From Candidatus Bathyarchaeota archaeon (GTDB taxonomy: Archaea > Thermoproteota > Bathyarchaeia > Bathyarchaeales > Bathycorpusculaceae), in assembly GCA_003164295.1 (NCBI GenBank), contig PLTA01000054.1, positions 1 to 64,000 on the forward strand: DNA of 64,000 nt, written 5' to 3'. The notes under the pieces are model-generated. The model saw only the letters and a program-made list of their open reading frames with translations. It ran no database searches and was not told where the DNA came from. The position numbers and the translations under genes are program-made. Shown in pieces: positions 26,022 to 35,516 of the stretch (positions are counted from its first letter, which is position 1; each line of letters starts with the position of its first letter).

Positions 26022-26111
26022 TACTTCATAAAAGTTAAACACACGTCTAAACAAGACTTATATGGGAAAGAATATAATTACTCTCTCAATTACAAACACG
26101 AGGAAAAAAAA

Positions 26112-26345
26112 TTGAAAGCTTACATATTGTTAAGCACAAAACTAGGCACATCATTAGAAGTCGTTAAAAGATTAAAAGAAGTCAAAGAAACCGTAGTCGC
26201 CGACGCTATCTTTGGAAGGTATGACGCAATCGTTATATTAGAAGCCCCATGTCTCGAAGACATAAACAAAGTGGTTTACAAAATAATCGAAAAAGACCCA
26301 AATGTAACCCGCACTGAAACATCCATCGTTCTATCACCGATGTAG
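26112..26345 (+). CDS. Stand-alone Lrp/AsnC ligand-binding (RAM) protein
   Basis: A 77-residue protein starting with TTG behind a GAGGAAA site. It contains only the RAM (regulation of amino-acid metabolism) fold of Lrp regulators: AYILLSTKLGTSLEVVKRLK, ADAIFGRYDAIVILEAPCLE, then VTRTETSIVL. There is no helix-turn-helix, so it cannot bind DNA by itself. Such proteins usually bind an amino acid and mix with full Lrp partners. It is divergent from the 32-residue gene and close to kdp. A TATA-like GACTTATATGGG lies about 45 bases upstream. Confidence 0.85.
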   Translation: MKAYILLSTKLGTSLEVVKRLKEVKETVVADAIFGRYDAIVILEAPCLEDINKVVYKIIEKDPNVTRTETSIVLSPM

Positions 26346-26427
26346 ACTAATCCAACCAAAAATTTTTTTTGTTTTTTAATAATCTTTTTTAAATTAACTA
26401 AAGAACATAGAGAAAACTAATGCTTTT

Positions 26428-26718
26428 TTAAACGGATGAAGATGTTGGCTTGTTGTCTTCAATGCATTTTGGTCCTTTATGAGCTTTAAGAACAATTGAG
26501 CTAACAGTGCTTTTTACGCCTTTTATCTTCATGATCCTGTTTTTGAGAATATCTCGGAATTCTTCTATGTCTGCAGCTGACACTAAAGTGACAATGTCAA
26601 ATTCTCCTGTTACTTCGTATAATTCTTGGAGATTTTCTAATTTGATAAGTGAGGCTAAAACATTATCCATTTCTTGAGATTCTACAAATATGTCTACGAA
26701 TGCTAATAGTTTTTGCAT
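26428..26718 (-). CDS. RAM-domain protein downstream of kdpC
   Basis: A 96-residue Lrp-type ligand-binding domain without helix-turn-helix (MQKLLAFVDIFVESQEMDNV, LYEVTGEFDIVTLVSAADIE, MKIKGVKSTVSSIVL). I choose the ATG at 26718 because GGAAAGAG lies before it; the frame extends to 26742. It is clearly paralogous to the RAM protein upstream of kdpA at 31252 (same FVES and EYDIVTLVS patterns). It has a Pro/Ser-rich tail. Together they bracket kdpABC. Confidence 0.85.
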   Translation of the reverse strand: MQKLLAFVDIFVESQEMDNVLASLIKLENLQELYEVTGEFDIVTLVSAADIEEFRDILKNRIMKIKGVKSTVSSIVLKAHKGPKCIEDNKPTSSSV

Positions 26719-26896
26719 ATAGATCTCTTTCCCATTGAACATGGGTTTCGTGTATTTATAGTTTGCCTGTCATTTGAATAGAAAAATGTGCTTTTGCCCA
26801 ACAAATGCATGGATTAGGGTAGAAAGCTTGTAAACTTAGTCGCGTGAAGTTTTGCATTTAACTTTAAGACTTTACAAGATAATGAAAGCAATTGAA

Positions 26897-27361
26897 TTAG
26901 CCAGAGAAATTACCGTAGATTGAGGGAAAATCTTTTATGAGCAAAAGGTTGATTCTCAAGACATTGATATATGGGTTGCCGAAAATCCAAAAAGTTCCTT
27001 CTTGATTTTGGTTAACGATATTTGTTAAAGAGGTCTCTCGGATGCCTGTTGCATTGCTTATGCCGGGTATTTGTGAGTAAGCATCTTGAAGGGTTATGTC
27101 TGGATCAACGCCTGATGCAGAAGGTAGAGCTGTTTCGTTTCTTGTGTGGAAAAAAATGGGCAAAGTGAAGCTTTGAGCTATTAGGTTTGATCCGACAGCT
27201 TGCCCGTTTAGCTGTACTAAGTCGCCGTTTGCTTGGTTGGGAAAGAAAACTTGGCCAATTCCTGTGATTAGGAGCGGGTAAAATAACCCGCATATCAATA
27301 GCGAAACCAGTGCTAATCCGATGATTGGTTTGAAATTCCATTTTTCTTTTTGTTCAGTCAT
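26897..27361 (-). CDS. kdpC: Potassium-transporting ATPase subunit C
   Basis: A 154-residue subunit of the K+-pumping Kdp ATPase. A single membrane helix (residues 13-37: LALVSLLICGLFYPLLIT) is followed by an extracellular part with the family's GSNLIAQSF, SGVDPDITLQDAYSQIP and LNLLLI motifs. It is shorter than bacterial KdpC (about 190). It is 12 bases after kdpB and last of kdpABC. No KdpDE sensor pair is present, so control may come from the RAM proteins or the palindromic operator. Confidence 0.92.
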   Translation of the reverse strand: MTEQKEKWNFKPIIGLALVSLLICGLFYPLLITGIGQVFFPNQANGDLVQLNGQAVGSNLIAQSFTLPIFFHTRNETALPSASGVDPDITLQDAYSQIPGISNATGIRETSLTNIVNQNQEGTFWIFGNPYINVLRINLLLIKDFPSIYGNFSG

Positions 27362-27373
27362 TTCAGTTTTCTC

Positions 27374-29557
27374 CTAAATGTGAAATACTCCATGGAGAAG
27401 CAGATCGATTAGTTTGATACCAACGAAGGGGACTATAACGCCACCTACACCATAGATTAATGTGTTTTTGAGGAATAGCGTCATCGTGCTAGTGGGTTTG
27501 AAGGCGATGCCGCGCATAGCGAGCGGGATGAGAAGTGGAATGATAATGGCGTTGAATATGAGAGCTGAAAGGACAGCGCTTCTCATGTCGCCCAGCTGCA
27601 AGATGTTGAGGCTGCTTAGCTGTGAAAGGGCCGTTGCAAAGATAACTGGCATGATTGCGAAGTATTTTGATATATCGTTGGCAATGCTAAAAGCTGTAAC
27701 TGCGCCTCTAGTCATCAGTAATTGTTTACCTAGCATAACTACGTCGATTATTTTTGCTGGGTTTGATTCCAAGTCTACCATGTTTGCGGCTTCTTTTGCT
27801 GCTTCAGTGCCAGAGTTCATTGCTAAACCAACATCTGCAGCTGAGAGTGCCGGTGCGTCGTTGGTTCCGTCGCCGATCATAGCTACGATCCTGTTTTCAG
27901 CTTGTTCTCTTTTGGTTATCCTGTATTTATCTTCAGGTTTAGCCTGCGCAACGTACTCATCAATGCTAACCTCAGAGGCTATACTTTTTGCTGTAAGAGG
28001 TTGATCCCCAGTAATCATAACAGGACGGATTCCCATGACTTTAAGCGCTTGTATCTTTTCCTTTATGCCTACCTTGAGGACATCCTTCAGTCTAATGATT
28101 CCGATTGCTCTGCCATTTATTGAAATGGCTATAGGGGTTTCTCCAGCTGAAGAAATACCTTCAACTATTAGGTCATAGTTTTGAGGGACTGAAGATGACA
28201 ATTTCTTGATTGACTCTGGAGCACCTTTTAAGACGTCTATCTGAGATTCCAAAATCGAAGCAACCGATTCTCCAGAATAGTCTGAAGTTTTTCGCCTCAT
28301 TCTCTGCCTTTGGAAGATGATTTTGCCGCTTTTTGGAAGAGTTAAATTTGATTGAGTTGTTACCTTTACTCCACTTGTTCGAGTACTAGCAGAGAAGGGA
28401 AAAACTTCTGAAGTTGCCAAGGAGTTTAGTTCCTTAGGCACGAACCCTTTTTCGTATGCAAGTCTCAGTATACTTCTTCCTTCAGGGGTATCATCGTGCC
28501 AAGAGGAAAGGAATGCGGCTTCGCCAACATCTTCTTCAGAAAAGCCTTCAAATGAGATGAACTCTATTGCTTGTCGGTTGCCCACGGTAATTGTGCCTGT
28601 TTTATCTAAGAGTACCACATCAGTATCGCCCGCGGTTTCTATTGCTCTGCCCGATTTTGCTATAATTTTGTTTTTATAGAGTCTGGTTATGCCTGAGAGA
28701 CCGATGGCAGGTAGCAAGGCACCTATGGTTGTGGGAAGAAGACAAACGTACAACGCGATCAGCACTGACAAGTCTGCTCCAAGACCAAGCGTGACTGAAG
28801 TGCCCAACAGTGCAAGTATTATTATGGTGAATATGGCGGTTAATCCAATAAGAACAGTGGTTATCGCTACTTCGTTAGGGGTTTTTGGTCGCTTAGAGGA
28901 TTCCACCATCTTGATCATTTGGTCAATGAAAGTTTCTCCAGGGTTAGTTGTAATCTTAGCTGTCAAGGTGTCACTGGCAAGGCGCGAACCGCCGATTAGG
29001 GAGTCTCCAGGTGCTTTCCTGACTGGGGCTGATTCACCTGTAACAAGCGACTCATCAACCATGGCGATGCCCTCAATAACGTCAGCGTCTAAAGGAACGA
29101 CGTCACCTGCTTCAATTAGGACAAGATCATCTTTCCGCAGCTCAGTTGATTTCACATTAACTATAGTTCTGGTCCAGCCCTCGGTGATAATTTTCTTGGA
29201 TTCTACTTCTTTTTCCATTTTCCTGAGGCTTCCAGCGGTGCTTTTTGCTTGTTGTTCAGCAAGTGAATCTGAGAGTGTGCTAAACCAGACAGTGACGATT
29301 AGGATGATGGCGACTTCAATGTAGAAAACTTGTAAACTGGGGCTAGCTACTGGCACAAATGCTTGTGGAACTATAGCCATCGCTGCCACGATGAAGAAAG
29401 TAAGTTCAACTATCAGCATTACTGGGTTTTTAATTAACGATTTGGGATTTAGGCGAACTACTGAGTCAACTAACACTTTCCTTGAAAAGACCGTGCGGAA
29501 TCCCGTTGGTGCCGATTCTTTGCTCGTCGCTGAATTTACAAGTTTTTCAGTTGTCAA
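27374..29557 (-). CDS. kdpB: Potassium-transporting ATPase subunit B (P-type)
   Basis: A 727-residue P-type ATPase, the catalytic subunit that hydrolyses ATP for high-affinity K+ uptake. Visible are the actuator TGES in VDESLVTGESAPV, the phosphorylated Asp in DKTGTITVGN, and GDGTNDAPAL near the hinge. Membrane helices lie at about 45-100, 220-285 and 580-720. It overlaps kdpA by four bases, which implies coupled translation. It is somewhat longer than bacterial KdpB (about 680), with an Arg/Lys-rich insert (RQRMRRKTSDYSG) in the nucleotide domain. Confidence 0.95.
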   Translation of the reverse strand: MTTEKLVNSATSKESAPTGFRTVFSRKVLVDSVVRLNPKSLIKNPVMLIVELTFFIVAAMAIVPQAFVPVASPSLQVFYIEVAIILIVTVWFSTLSDSLAEQQAKSTAGSLRKMEKEVESKKIITEGWTRTIVNVKSTELRKDDLVLIEAGDVVPLDADVIEGIAMVDESLVTGESAPVRKAPGDSLIGGSRLASDTLTAKITTNPGETFIDQMIKMVESSKRPKTPNEVAITTVLIGLTAIFTIIILALLGTSVTLGLGADLSVLIALYVCLLPTTIGALLPAIGLSGITRLYKNKIIAKSGRAIETAGDTDVVLLDKTGTITVGNRQAIEFISFEGFSEEDVGEAAFLSSWHDDTPEGRSILRLAYEKGFVPKELNSLATSEVFPFSASTRTSGVKVTTQSNLTLPKSGKIIFQRQRMRRKTSDYSGESVASILESQIDVLKGAPESIKKLSSSVPQNYDLIVEGISSAGETPIAISINGRAIGIIRLKDVLKVGIKEKIQALKVMGIRPVMITGDQPLTAKSIASEVSIDEYVAQAKPEDKYRITKREQAENRIVAMIGDGTNDAPALSAADVGLAMNSGTEAAKEAANMVDLESNPAKIIDVVMLGKQLLMTRGAVTAFSIANDISKYFAIMPVIFATALSQLSSLNILQLGDMRSAVLSALIFNAIIIPLLIPLAMRGIAFKPTSTMTLFLKNTLIYGVGGVIVPFVGIKLIDLLLHGVFHI

Positions 29558-31209
29558 TAGCCATTCACCGCTCCTTTAAAGAATGATACTATCGGTCCAA
29601 TTGCCAGGAAGGGGAAGAACGTTAACACTACCAATATGACAATGGCCGCGATCAGAACTATCGTGAATAGTAACGTGTCAGTTTTTAGACCGGAGGTTGT
29701 TCCGCCGCGTTTTCGACCAATCATTGAACCGGAAAGCGCCAACAATATTGCAATTGGAGCATAACGACCTATTAGCATAACGATGCCTGTTGCTATATTG
29801 AAGAAGGGCGTGTTTCCCGAAGCACCTAAGAAGTCGGAGCCGTTGTTGGCGGCTGCACTGGTAAATTCCCAGAGAATCTGCGTGTAGACGGAGTTTCCAC
29901 TCACCCCTAGTGCCGATACCGCATTTGTTGCGTACGCTGTTACGGTAGGAATAAGTATAATCATTGGGTGAATGAGAAAAGCAACCATTACCAGCTTTAC
30001 GTCTCGCCCAGTAATTTTCATGCCTAAGTATTCAGGAGTTCTTCCCGACATTAAGCCGACGATGAAGACTGTTATTATAATGTACATCACCATGTACATC
30101 ATTCCAACGCCTTTTCCGCCAGGTATTGACTGGATAAACATACCCAAGAATCCAGCAAGTATCGTTAGAGGATGGTTTCCCAGCAGCGCCGAGTTCAACG
30201 AGCCTGTTGTTGCTACAGTTGTTGTAACAGTGTAGAAACTGCTCATGAAGCCGCCGAAACGGACTTCTATACCTGGAGCCACCAAAGGCAGGGCTGGAAT
30301 AAACGCAATGACTAGATTGAGTCCAAAGAGGATATAGGCTCCCCATAAAAGTGGTCTTGATTCACTTTTTTTGCCGATCATTTGTCCAAAAACAAAAATT
30401 AAGGCCGTTGGAAGCAGAAGCATAAGCGAGATCATAAGAACGTTACTTATCGGCGAAGGATTCATGAAAGGGTAAGCAGCGTTTGCCCCGTAGAATCCGC
30501 CTCCGTTGGTACCTATTTGCATTATCGAGTCAAGAGAAGCTACTGGTCCAATCAGAAGTGTTTGCGCGGCACCTTCTATGGTTTTTACTGTTGTGTAGGC
30601 ATTTAGTGTTTGAGGTACCCCTAAGGCAACAAATATTATTGCGGCTATAATGGCAAGTGGAAGTAAAATTCTAGTTATAGATCGGGTGAAGTCAACGTAG
30701 AAGTTCCCCATGTCTTTTGAGCCGACGATTAATCCTCGGATAAAAGCAATACCCATACAAAGACCAGTTATTGCAGATGTGAATTGAAACCATTGCAGAA
30801 CGCTCATTTGGCTAAGAATTGAAAAAGCTGCTTCGCCATTGTAATGTTGCAGGTCAGTGTTTGTTACGAAGGAGACTACTTGCATAAAAGAAAGGTCGGG
30901 ACTTAGACCTCCAAAGTGCTGGGGGTTAAGTGGCAAGTTGCCTTGGAAGGTTAATATAAAAAAGCCAATGACCATCATGACAATGTTTAGTAGCAGACCT
31001 GCAAGGAAGTACTGCTTCCAACCCATCGTCTGTTCAGAGTTTACACCTGTGATTTTGTAAATGAATTTCTCAATTGGGTTGAATATTTTGTCTAAACGAC
31101 TTGTTTTTCGCTTAAAAACTCCAGTTATATATGGTGCTATTAGCCAAGCTAGTAGTACTGTTACTCCAAGTATAATTATGACTGATAGCGCCTGAAATGC
31201 ATCGATCAA
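29554..31209 (-). CDS. kdpA: Potassium-transporting ATPase subunit A
   Basis: A 551-residue membrane protein forming the K+ channel-like part of the Kdp complex, with about ten membrane helices. The selectivity-filter loops are visible (TNGGGFYGANAAYPFMNP and NNGSDFLGASGNTPFFN). Normal family length (about 557). ATG at 31209 is 42 bases after the stop of the RAM gene at 31252, so the operon runs RAM-kdpA-kdpB-kdpC-RAM. Its promoter is probably the operator/TATA pair at 31825-31869. Confidence 0.95.
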   Translation of the reverse strand: MIDAFQALSVIIILGVTVLLAWLIAPYITGVFKRKTSRLDKIFNPIEKFIYKITGVNSEQTMGWKQYFLAGLLLNIVMMVIGFFILTFQGNLPLNPQHFGGLSPDLSFMQVVSFVTNTDLQHYNGEAAFSILSQMSVLQWFQFTSAITGLCMGIAFIRGLIVGSKDMGNFYVDFTRSITRILLPLAIIAAIIFVALGVPQTLNAYTTVKTIEGAAQTLLIGPVASLDSIMQIGTNGGGFYGANAAYPFMNPSPISNVLMISLMLLLPTALIFVFGQMIGKKSESRPLLWGAYILFGLNLVIAFIPALPLVAPGIEVRFGGFMSSFYTVTTTVATTGSLNSALLGNHPLTILAGFLGMFIQSIPGGKGVGMMYMVMYIIITVFIVGLMSGRTPEYLGMKITGRDVKLVMVAFLIHPMIILIPTVTAYATNAVSALGVSGNSVYTQILWEFTSAAANNGSDFLGASGNTPFFNIATGIVMLIGRYAPIAILLALSGSMIGRKRGGTTSGLKTDTLLFTIVLIAAIVILVVLTFFPFLAIGPIVSFFKGAVNGY

Positions 31210-31251
31210 TTAATCCGAAACTCCAAAAGACATTTTTGCTCACTATTGCTC

Positions 31252-31548
31252 CTACCCCAACTTATTGGCTGATTTAATAATGGTTTTTTCTTGGCACCTG
31301 TACCCTTTGCACGGGTGCAATATTATAGTGGTTATCGTGCTTTTTACACCTTTTATTTTCATGATTTGCTTTTGCAAGATCTCACGGAATTCTTCTATTG
31401 TAGAGGTAGATACGAGGGTTACGATATCATATTCGCCCGCTACTTCGTATACTTCTTCAATGTCTTTAAGGCCTGATAAAGCCGCTAGCACATTGTCCTT
31501 CTGTGCGGATTCAACGAAGATGTTAACTGAAGCTAAAAATCTCTGCAT
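31252..31548 (-). CDS. RAM-domain protein at head of kdp operon
   Basis: A 98-residue Lrp-type ligand-binding domain lacking helix-turn-helix (MQRFLASVNIFVESAQKDNV, VYEVAGEYDIVTLVSTSTIE, MKIKGVKSTITTIILHP). The ATG at 31548 follows GGAGAGG; the frame extends upstream to 31569. It has a Cys/Lys-rich tail (CKGYRCQEK). It lies 42 bases before kdpA, so it is probably co-transcribed. A potential ligand sensor for potassium or amino-acid state; the partner that binds DNA may be the full Lrp at 39437. Confidence 0.85.
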   Translation of the reverse strand: MQRFLASVNIFVESAQKDNVLAALSGLKDIEEVYEVAGEYDIVTLVSTSTIEEFREILQKQIMKIKGVKSTITTIILHPCKGYRCQEKTIIKSANKLG

Positions 31549-31569
31549 ATCAATCCTCTCCTGCATCAA

Positions 31570-32024
31570 GTTTGACTGTTAAATCGGTAGCTGAAAAATA
31601 GCTTACGTGGCAACCTGCCAACGCAATACAATACATACAACGGTCATTCAATTTGAACATAATTTTCGCAAGTCCGAAGGCAATCTATGCAAATTCTCGG
31701 GTTTCCCTTCTTATGTTGCTAAAGAGCAAATAACAGATTTCTCTATTATTGCATCGTGAGACAACATTCTCGAGATATTGCATTATTGGTCGCCTTTTCT
31801 CCCTTTTAACTTAGTCATATTGACACTTTTATATAAGGTTAATTGTGATTGGTTGTGATTTGTTCACAAATTTTAATTATTTCTGGACTTTTTTTTAGAA
31901 AAATGCGAAAAAATTAGAAGAACATGTTGTTGCAAGAGCTCGATATTTCTGTTAGCAATAGTCAAGCAGAAAAAGCTATTGTCTCATGGTTTCATTCAAC
32001 GTTTGCTTGTGAGCTTTGACGGTT
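31570..32024. other. Promoter region of the RAM-kdp operon
   Basis: About 455 bases without a gene. It contains the palindromic operator at 31853-31869 and a TATA-like box CTTATATAAAAG (minus strand, 31828-31837), which would give a leader of about 230 bases for the gene at 31252. A short A/T-rich stretch at 31890-31920 separates it from asnB. Confidence 0.5.
31853..31869. promoter_or_regulatory. Palindromic operator TTGTGA-N5-TCACAA, copy 2
   Basis: TTGTGA-TTTGT-TCACAA is a perfect inverted repeat differing from copy 1 by one base in each arm. It lies about 15 bases upstream of the TATA-like box for the minus-strand RAM-kdp operon. An extra ATTGTGATT half-site is just before it (31841-31850). 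Confidence 0.65.
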
Positions 32025-33651
32025 CTACCTGAAGGAGTCAGCCATTTTGGCAAACTCCTTACTCCATCTAAAAGCCGTTGGAGTAGAGCAGGCAATTGTT
32101 GGACCCACAGGAACAGTTAATGCAGCAGTGGGACAGGTGAAATAGCCATCAAATATTTGCCTATAGTAATACTCCTCTTTTGACGAAGGCGTCTGTGTTG
32201 GAAACTTGCTTTTGGCGTTCGTCATCATTTCATCAGTAACTGCGCCTTCAACGTATTTCTTTAGGTAATCAATCCATCCGTATCCAACGCCGTCGGAAAA
32301 CTGTTCTTTTTGTCTCCAAAGAATATCATCAGGAATATAGCCTTCAAATGCCTTTCGCAATACATACTTTTCGATTTTGTCACCTGAACACAACTTCTCT
32401 TCAGGGTCAAAGCCCATTGCAAAATCCAAAAACTCTTTATCCAAAAACGGCACCCTTGTTTCAACTCCCCAAGCAGCAGTTGCTTTGTTAGCTCGCAAAC
32501 AATCGTATTTGCTTAGCATGAATAGTTTTCTAACTGTTATTTCGTAGAATTCCCTTTTATTTGGTGCTTTATGGAAATATAAGTAACCGCCGAAGACTTC
32601 GTCTGCGCCTTCACCGGACAATACCATTTTAATGCCATTGATTTTATTTTTCTTGCCATCAAATACATAGGTGTAGCTGCGCGAATGGTTGTAACATCAA
32701 AGGTTTCCAAATGGTAAATAACGTCTGGTATAGCGTCAAAGCCTTCCTGTATAGTAAATATTATTTCATGGTGCACTGTACCTATGTATTCAGCAACTTT
32801 TTTGGCGTATTTTAAATCAGGCGAATCTGCCAAACCAACAGAAAACGAGTGCAAGCGCGGCCACCATGCTTCTTCCTTGCCGCCAGATTCAACCCTTTTC
32901 TTTCTGTACTTCGAGGCGATAGCTGCTATTAGCGAAGAATCTAAACCGCCAGATATGAGAACTCCATAGGGCACATCAGACATCATTTGTCCCTTAACAG
33001 ATTTTTCTAAGGCCTTCTTCAAATCCGAAAGAACTAGTTTTCTTAATGGGATTCTTTCTGCCCACACCGGCTTATACCACTTGACAAAATCTTTGTTCTT
33101 TCCCATTAGAAAGTGTCCTGGTGGGAACTCTTTGATGTCGATACAATGGTCGTTTAGGGCTTTCATTTCGCTGGACACGTAGAAAGTTCCTTGGTTATCC
33201 CAACCAACGTATAATGGAATAATTCCAATGTGGTCTCTAGCGATAAAATATTGGCCTTTTTTCTTATCGTAAAGGATGAATGAGAACATGCCGTTTAACT
33301 TGTTCAAAAAGTGTGGACCATATTCATCGTAAAGGTACAGAATTACTTCGCAATCTGATTTTGTTTGCCATAAGTGCTCTTTTTTAAGTTCTTTGCGAAG
33401 AAGCACGTGGTTATAAATTTCACCGTTCACTGCAAGAACGTTACCATTGAATTTGTCAAATAATGGCTTTGCACCGTGCTCAACGTCAACGATTGACAAT
33501 CTTTCGTGTGCAAGGATTGCTTTATCGTCGCTGTATACGCCGCTCCAGTCTGGTCCTCTGTGCCTAATTTTAGACGCCATTCTAAGCGCTTTATCCCGCG
33601 CTTGAGGCATTGGTTCAGAAAAATGTTAAAAATTCCAACTATTCCACACAT
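32025..33651 (-). pseudogene. asnB: Asparagine synthetase (glutamine-hydrolysing), two frameshifts
   Basis: AsnB makes asparagine from aspartate, ATP and glutamine. The N terminus MCGIVGIFN has the catalytic Cys2 of the glutaminase domain; SGGLDSSLIAAI is the PPi-binding loop; VLSGEGADEVFGGY and the C-terminal half are intact in a third frame. Two single-base lesions are seen. One is near 33619-33623 in an A-run (T-run on the coding strand), where a base seems missing. The other is at about 32634, where ATGGGC seems to have become ATGGC. Repairing both gives a normal protein of about 540 residues. Either sequencing errors or recent decay. A separate transcription unit from kdp and glnA, with the same direction. 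Confidence 0.85.
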
Positions 33652-33757
33652 AAATATTGCCCTTAATTTCTAAATGTCTTATTTTAAGATTTTATAAGGA
33701 AAAAAAGAGATTGAATGAGTTAAGTTTCGCATAGCCACATTATCCTGGAGTGCTGGT

Positions 33758-35236
33758 TTAGTAATCGAGGTATTTCATTATCTCCCATGGGGACACGTAG
33801 AGGCAGTATTGGTTCCAATCATTCGTCTTAAGCTCGATAAATGCGTCGAATATGTGGCTTCCAAGGGTTCGTTGTAGCACTTCGTCGCTTTTGAGTTCGT
33901 CTAATGATTCTTTTAGTGTTGTAGGTAATTCTTTTATACCAAGTTCTTTGCGTTTTGAAGCAGAGAGTTTGTAAACGTCTTCGTCAACGGGATCGCCTGG
34001 ATCAAGTTTCTTTTTGACTCCGTCCAGCCCAGCTGCCAAAAGACACGCAAACGCCAGGTACGGGTTGGCTGACGGATCAGCACCTCGATATTCGACACGT
34101 TTTTGAGCAGCAAACTCGGGTCCTTTATAATACAATGGAACGCGGACTAGAGCGGAGCGGTTGCGTCGAGACCATAACACGTATATTGGAGCTTCGAAAC
34201 CAGGCACTAAACGTTTGTAGCTGCTTACGGTTGGACAACAAACGGCTGTTAAAGCTCGGGCGTGTTCAAGCAATCCACCAATATAGTATCTGCCGATTTG
34301 GCTCAATTCAGCGTAGTCGTCAGCTTCATCATACATTGCAGTTTTTCCACCTGCCCAAATCGATTGATGAACGTGCATGCCGCTGGCGTTGTCTAAGTAG
34401 ATTGGTTTAGGCATAAATGTGGCTATTAATCCGCGATTATGAGCCACGTTCTTTGCAACGAATTTATAATACAGGGCACTATCTGCTGTTTCTACCAGCG
34501 GTCCATACTTATAGTCAATTTCTACTTGGCCAACTGTAGCTACCTCGTGGTGATGTTTCTCTATGGTTAAGCCAAAGTTGTCGTCTAAAACTTGGCAAAC
34601 TTCATTTCTGAATTCAACAGTAGTGTCTTCTGGTGGGGTTCTGTAGTATGCTTCTTTGGGTCGCATGACAAATCCGCCTGGAGTAATTTCTGGCGAGTTT
34701 GGTACGACTCTTGGTGCTCCCCATGCATCTCCTTCGCCGCTTTTTGGAGCAGCCCAAAGATCCCATGTGAGTTTAGTTGGGTCAATTGAAGAAAAGACGA
34801 AGAACTCTAGTTCGGGTGCAAAGTATCCTGTGTAACCCATTGCTTTGGCTTCTGCGACGGCTCTTTTTGCAACAAAGCTTCTTGGATCTACGACAGATGG
34901 TTCTTTTCCTCCATATGCTTCGTAGACATCGCCAAGGATTATGGCGCTTTTTTGTTTTTCGTCAGTGACCCAGGGCATTACGGATAATGTTTTTGGGTCA
35001 GGCATGTATATCATGTCTGATTCTTCGATGGATTTGAAGCCTCTAACAGATGAACCGTCAAAACCTATTCCAGCAGTGAATGCGTCACCGCTTAGGTACT
35101 CTCTTGCGGGAAGTACCATGTCTTGAAGTATTCCTCTTATGTCAACGAAGGCGGAATGTATCCACCTGACGTTGTTGGTTTTTAGGAGCTCTGTGGCTTT
35201 TTTTATAAAATCTTTTTTTTTCCATATTTTCACCAA
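33758..35236 (-). CDS. glnA: Glutamine synthetase type I
   Basis: Cytoplasmic enzyme making glutamine from glutamate, ammonia and ATP; about 490 residues. Motifs: IGFDGSSVRGFKSIEESDM, NASGMHVHQSIW and FEAPIYVLWSRRNRSALVR. The adenylylation region of bacterial type-beta enzymes is absent. The start is uncertain. The long frame opens at 35302, but this ATG lies inside a palindromic operator and before the TATA-like box, so it is not used. In-frame TTG (35236) and GTG (35233) follow. A better-placed ATG at 35225, with GGTGA before it, is out of frame unless its run of nine A is really eight. Confidence 0.93.
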   Translation of the reverse strand: MVKIWKKKDFIKKATELLKTNNVRWIHSAFVDIRGILQDMVLPAREYLSGDAFTAGIGFDGSSVRGFKSIEESDMIYMPDPKTLSVMPWVTDEKQKSAIILGDVYEAYGGKEPSVVDPRSFVAKRAVAEAKAMGYTGYFAPELEFFVFSSIDPTKLTWDLWAAPKSGEGDAWGAPRVVPNSPEITPGGFVMRPKEAYYRTPPEDTTVEFRNEVCQVLDDNFGLTIEKHHHEVATVGQVEIDYKYGPLVETADSALYYKFVAKNVAHNRGLIATFMPKPIYLDNASGMHVHQSIWAGGKTAMYDEADDYAELSQIGRYYIGGLLEHARALTAVCCPTVSSYKRLVPGFEAPIYVLWSRRNRSALVRVPLYYKGPEFAAQKRVEYRGADPSANPYLAFACLLAAGLDGVKKKLDPGDPVDEDVYKLSASKRKELGIKELPTTLKESLDELKSDEVLQRTLGSHIFDAFIELKTNDWNQYCLYVSPWEIMKYLDY

Positions 35237-35287
35237 TTTAATTCTTGATTGTTTACCCAATTGAAACCTGATCAAATTTAAACGTAG

Positions 35288-35304
35288 TTGAGATTTGTTC
35301 ATAA
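35288..35304. promoter_or_regulatory. Operator TTGAGA-N5-TCATAA, copy 3 (glnA)
   Basis: TTGAGA-TTTGT-TCATAA shares the N5 spacer and right arm with copy 1. On the minus strand it reads TTATGAACAAATC, then a TATA-like GTTTAAATTT at about 35275-35284. The position upstream of the TATA box fits a transcription activator. Confidence 0.6.
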
Positions 35305-35516
35305 TATTTGTGAAATTATGGAAATATGTTGATTAATTAATGAAAAAGTTGGATATTTGACTTGATTATAATCATTAATAATCACTAATATTGAAAATGT
35401 TTTATTGGTTATTTTGTTAATACGGTAAATTTTTAACTGAAGAAAAATGAAAAAGGGGTTTAGGATTTAGGTTAGGCCGTTTGTGTTCGGCTAACTTTTT
35501 GTGCGTAGTTTTGCAT

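Noticed and set aside
35225..35302. glnA start at 35302
   Set aside because: That ATG is inside the operator and upstream of the TATA-like box, so it would not be transcribed.
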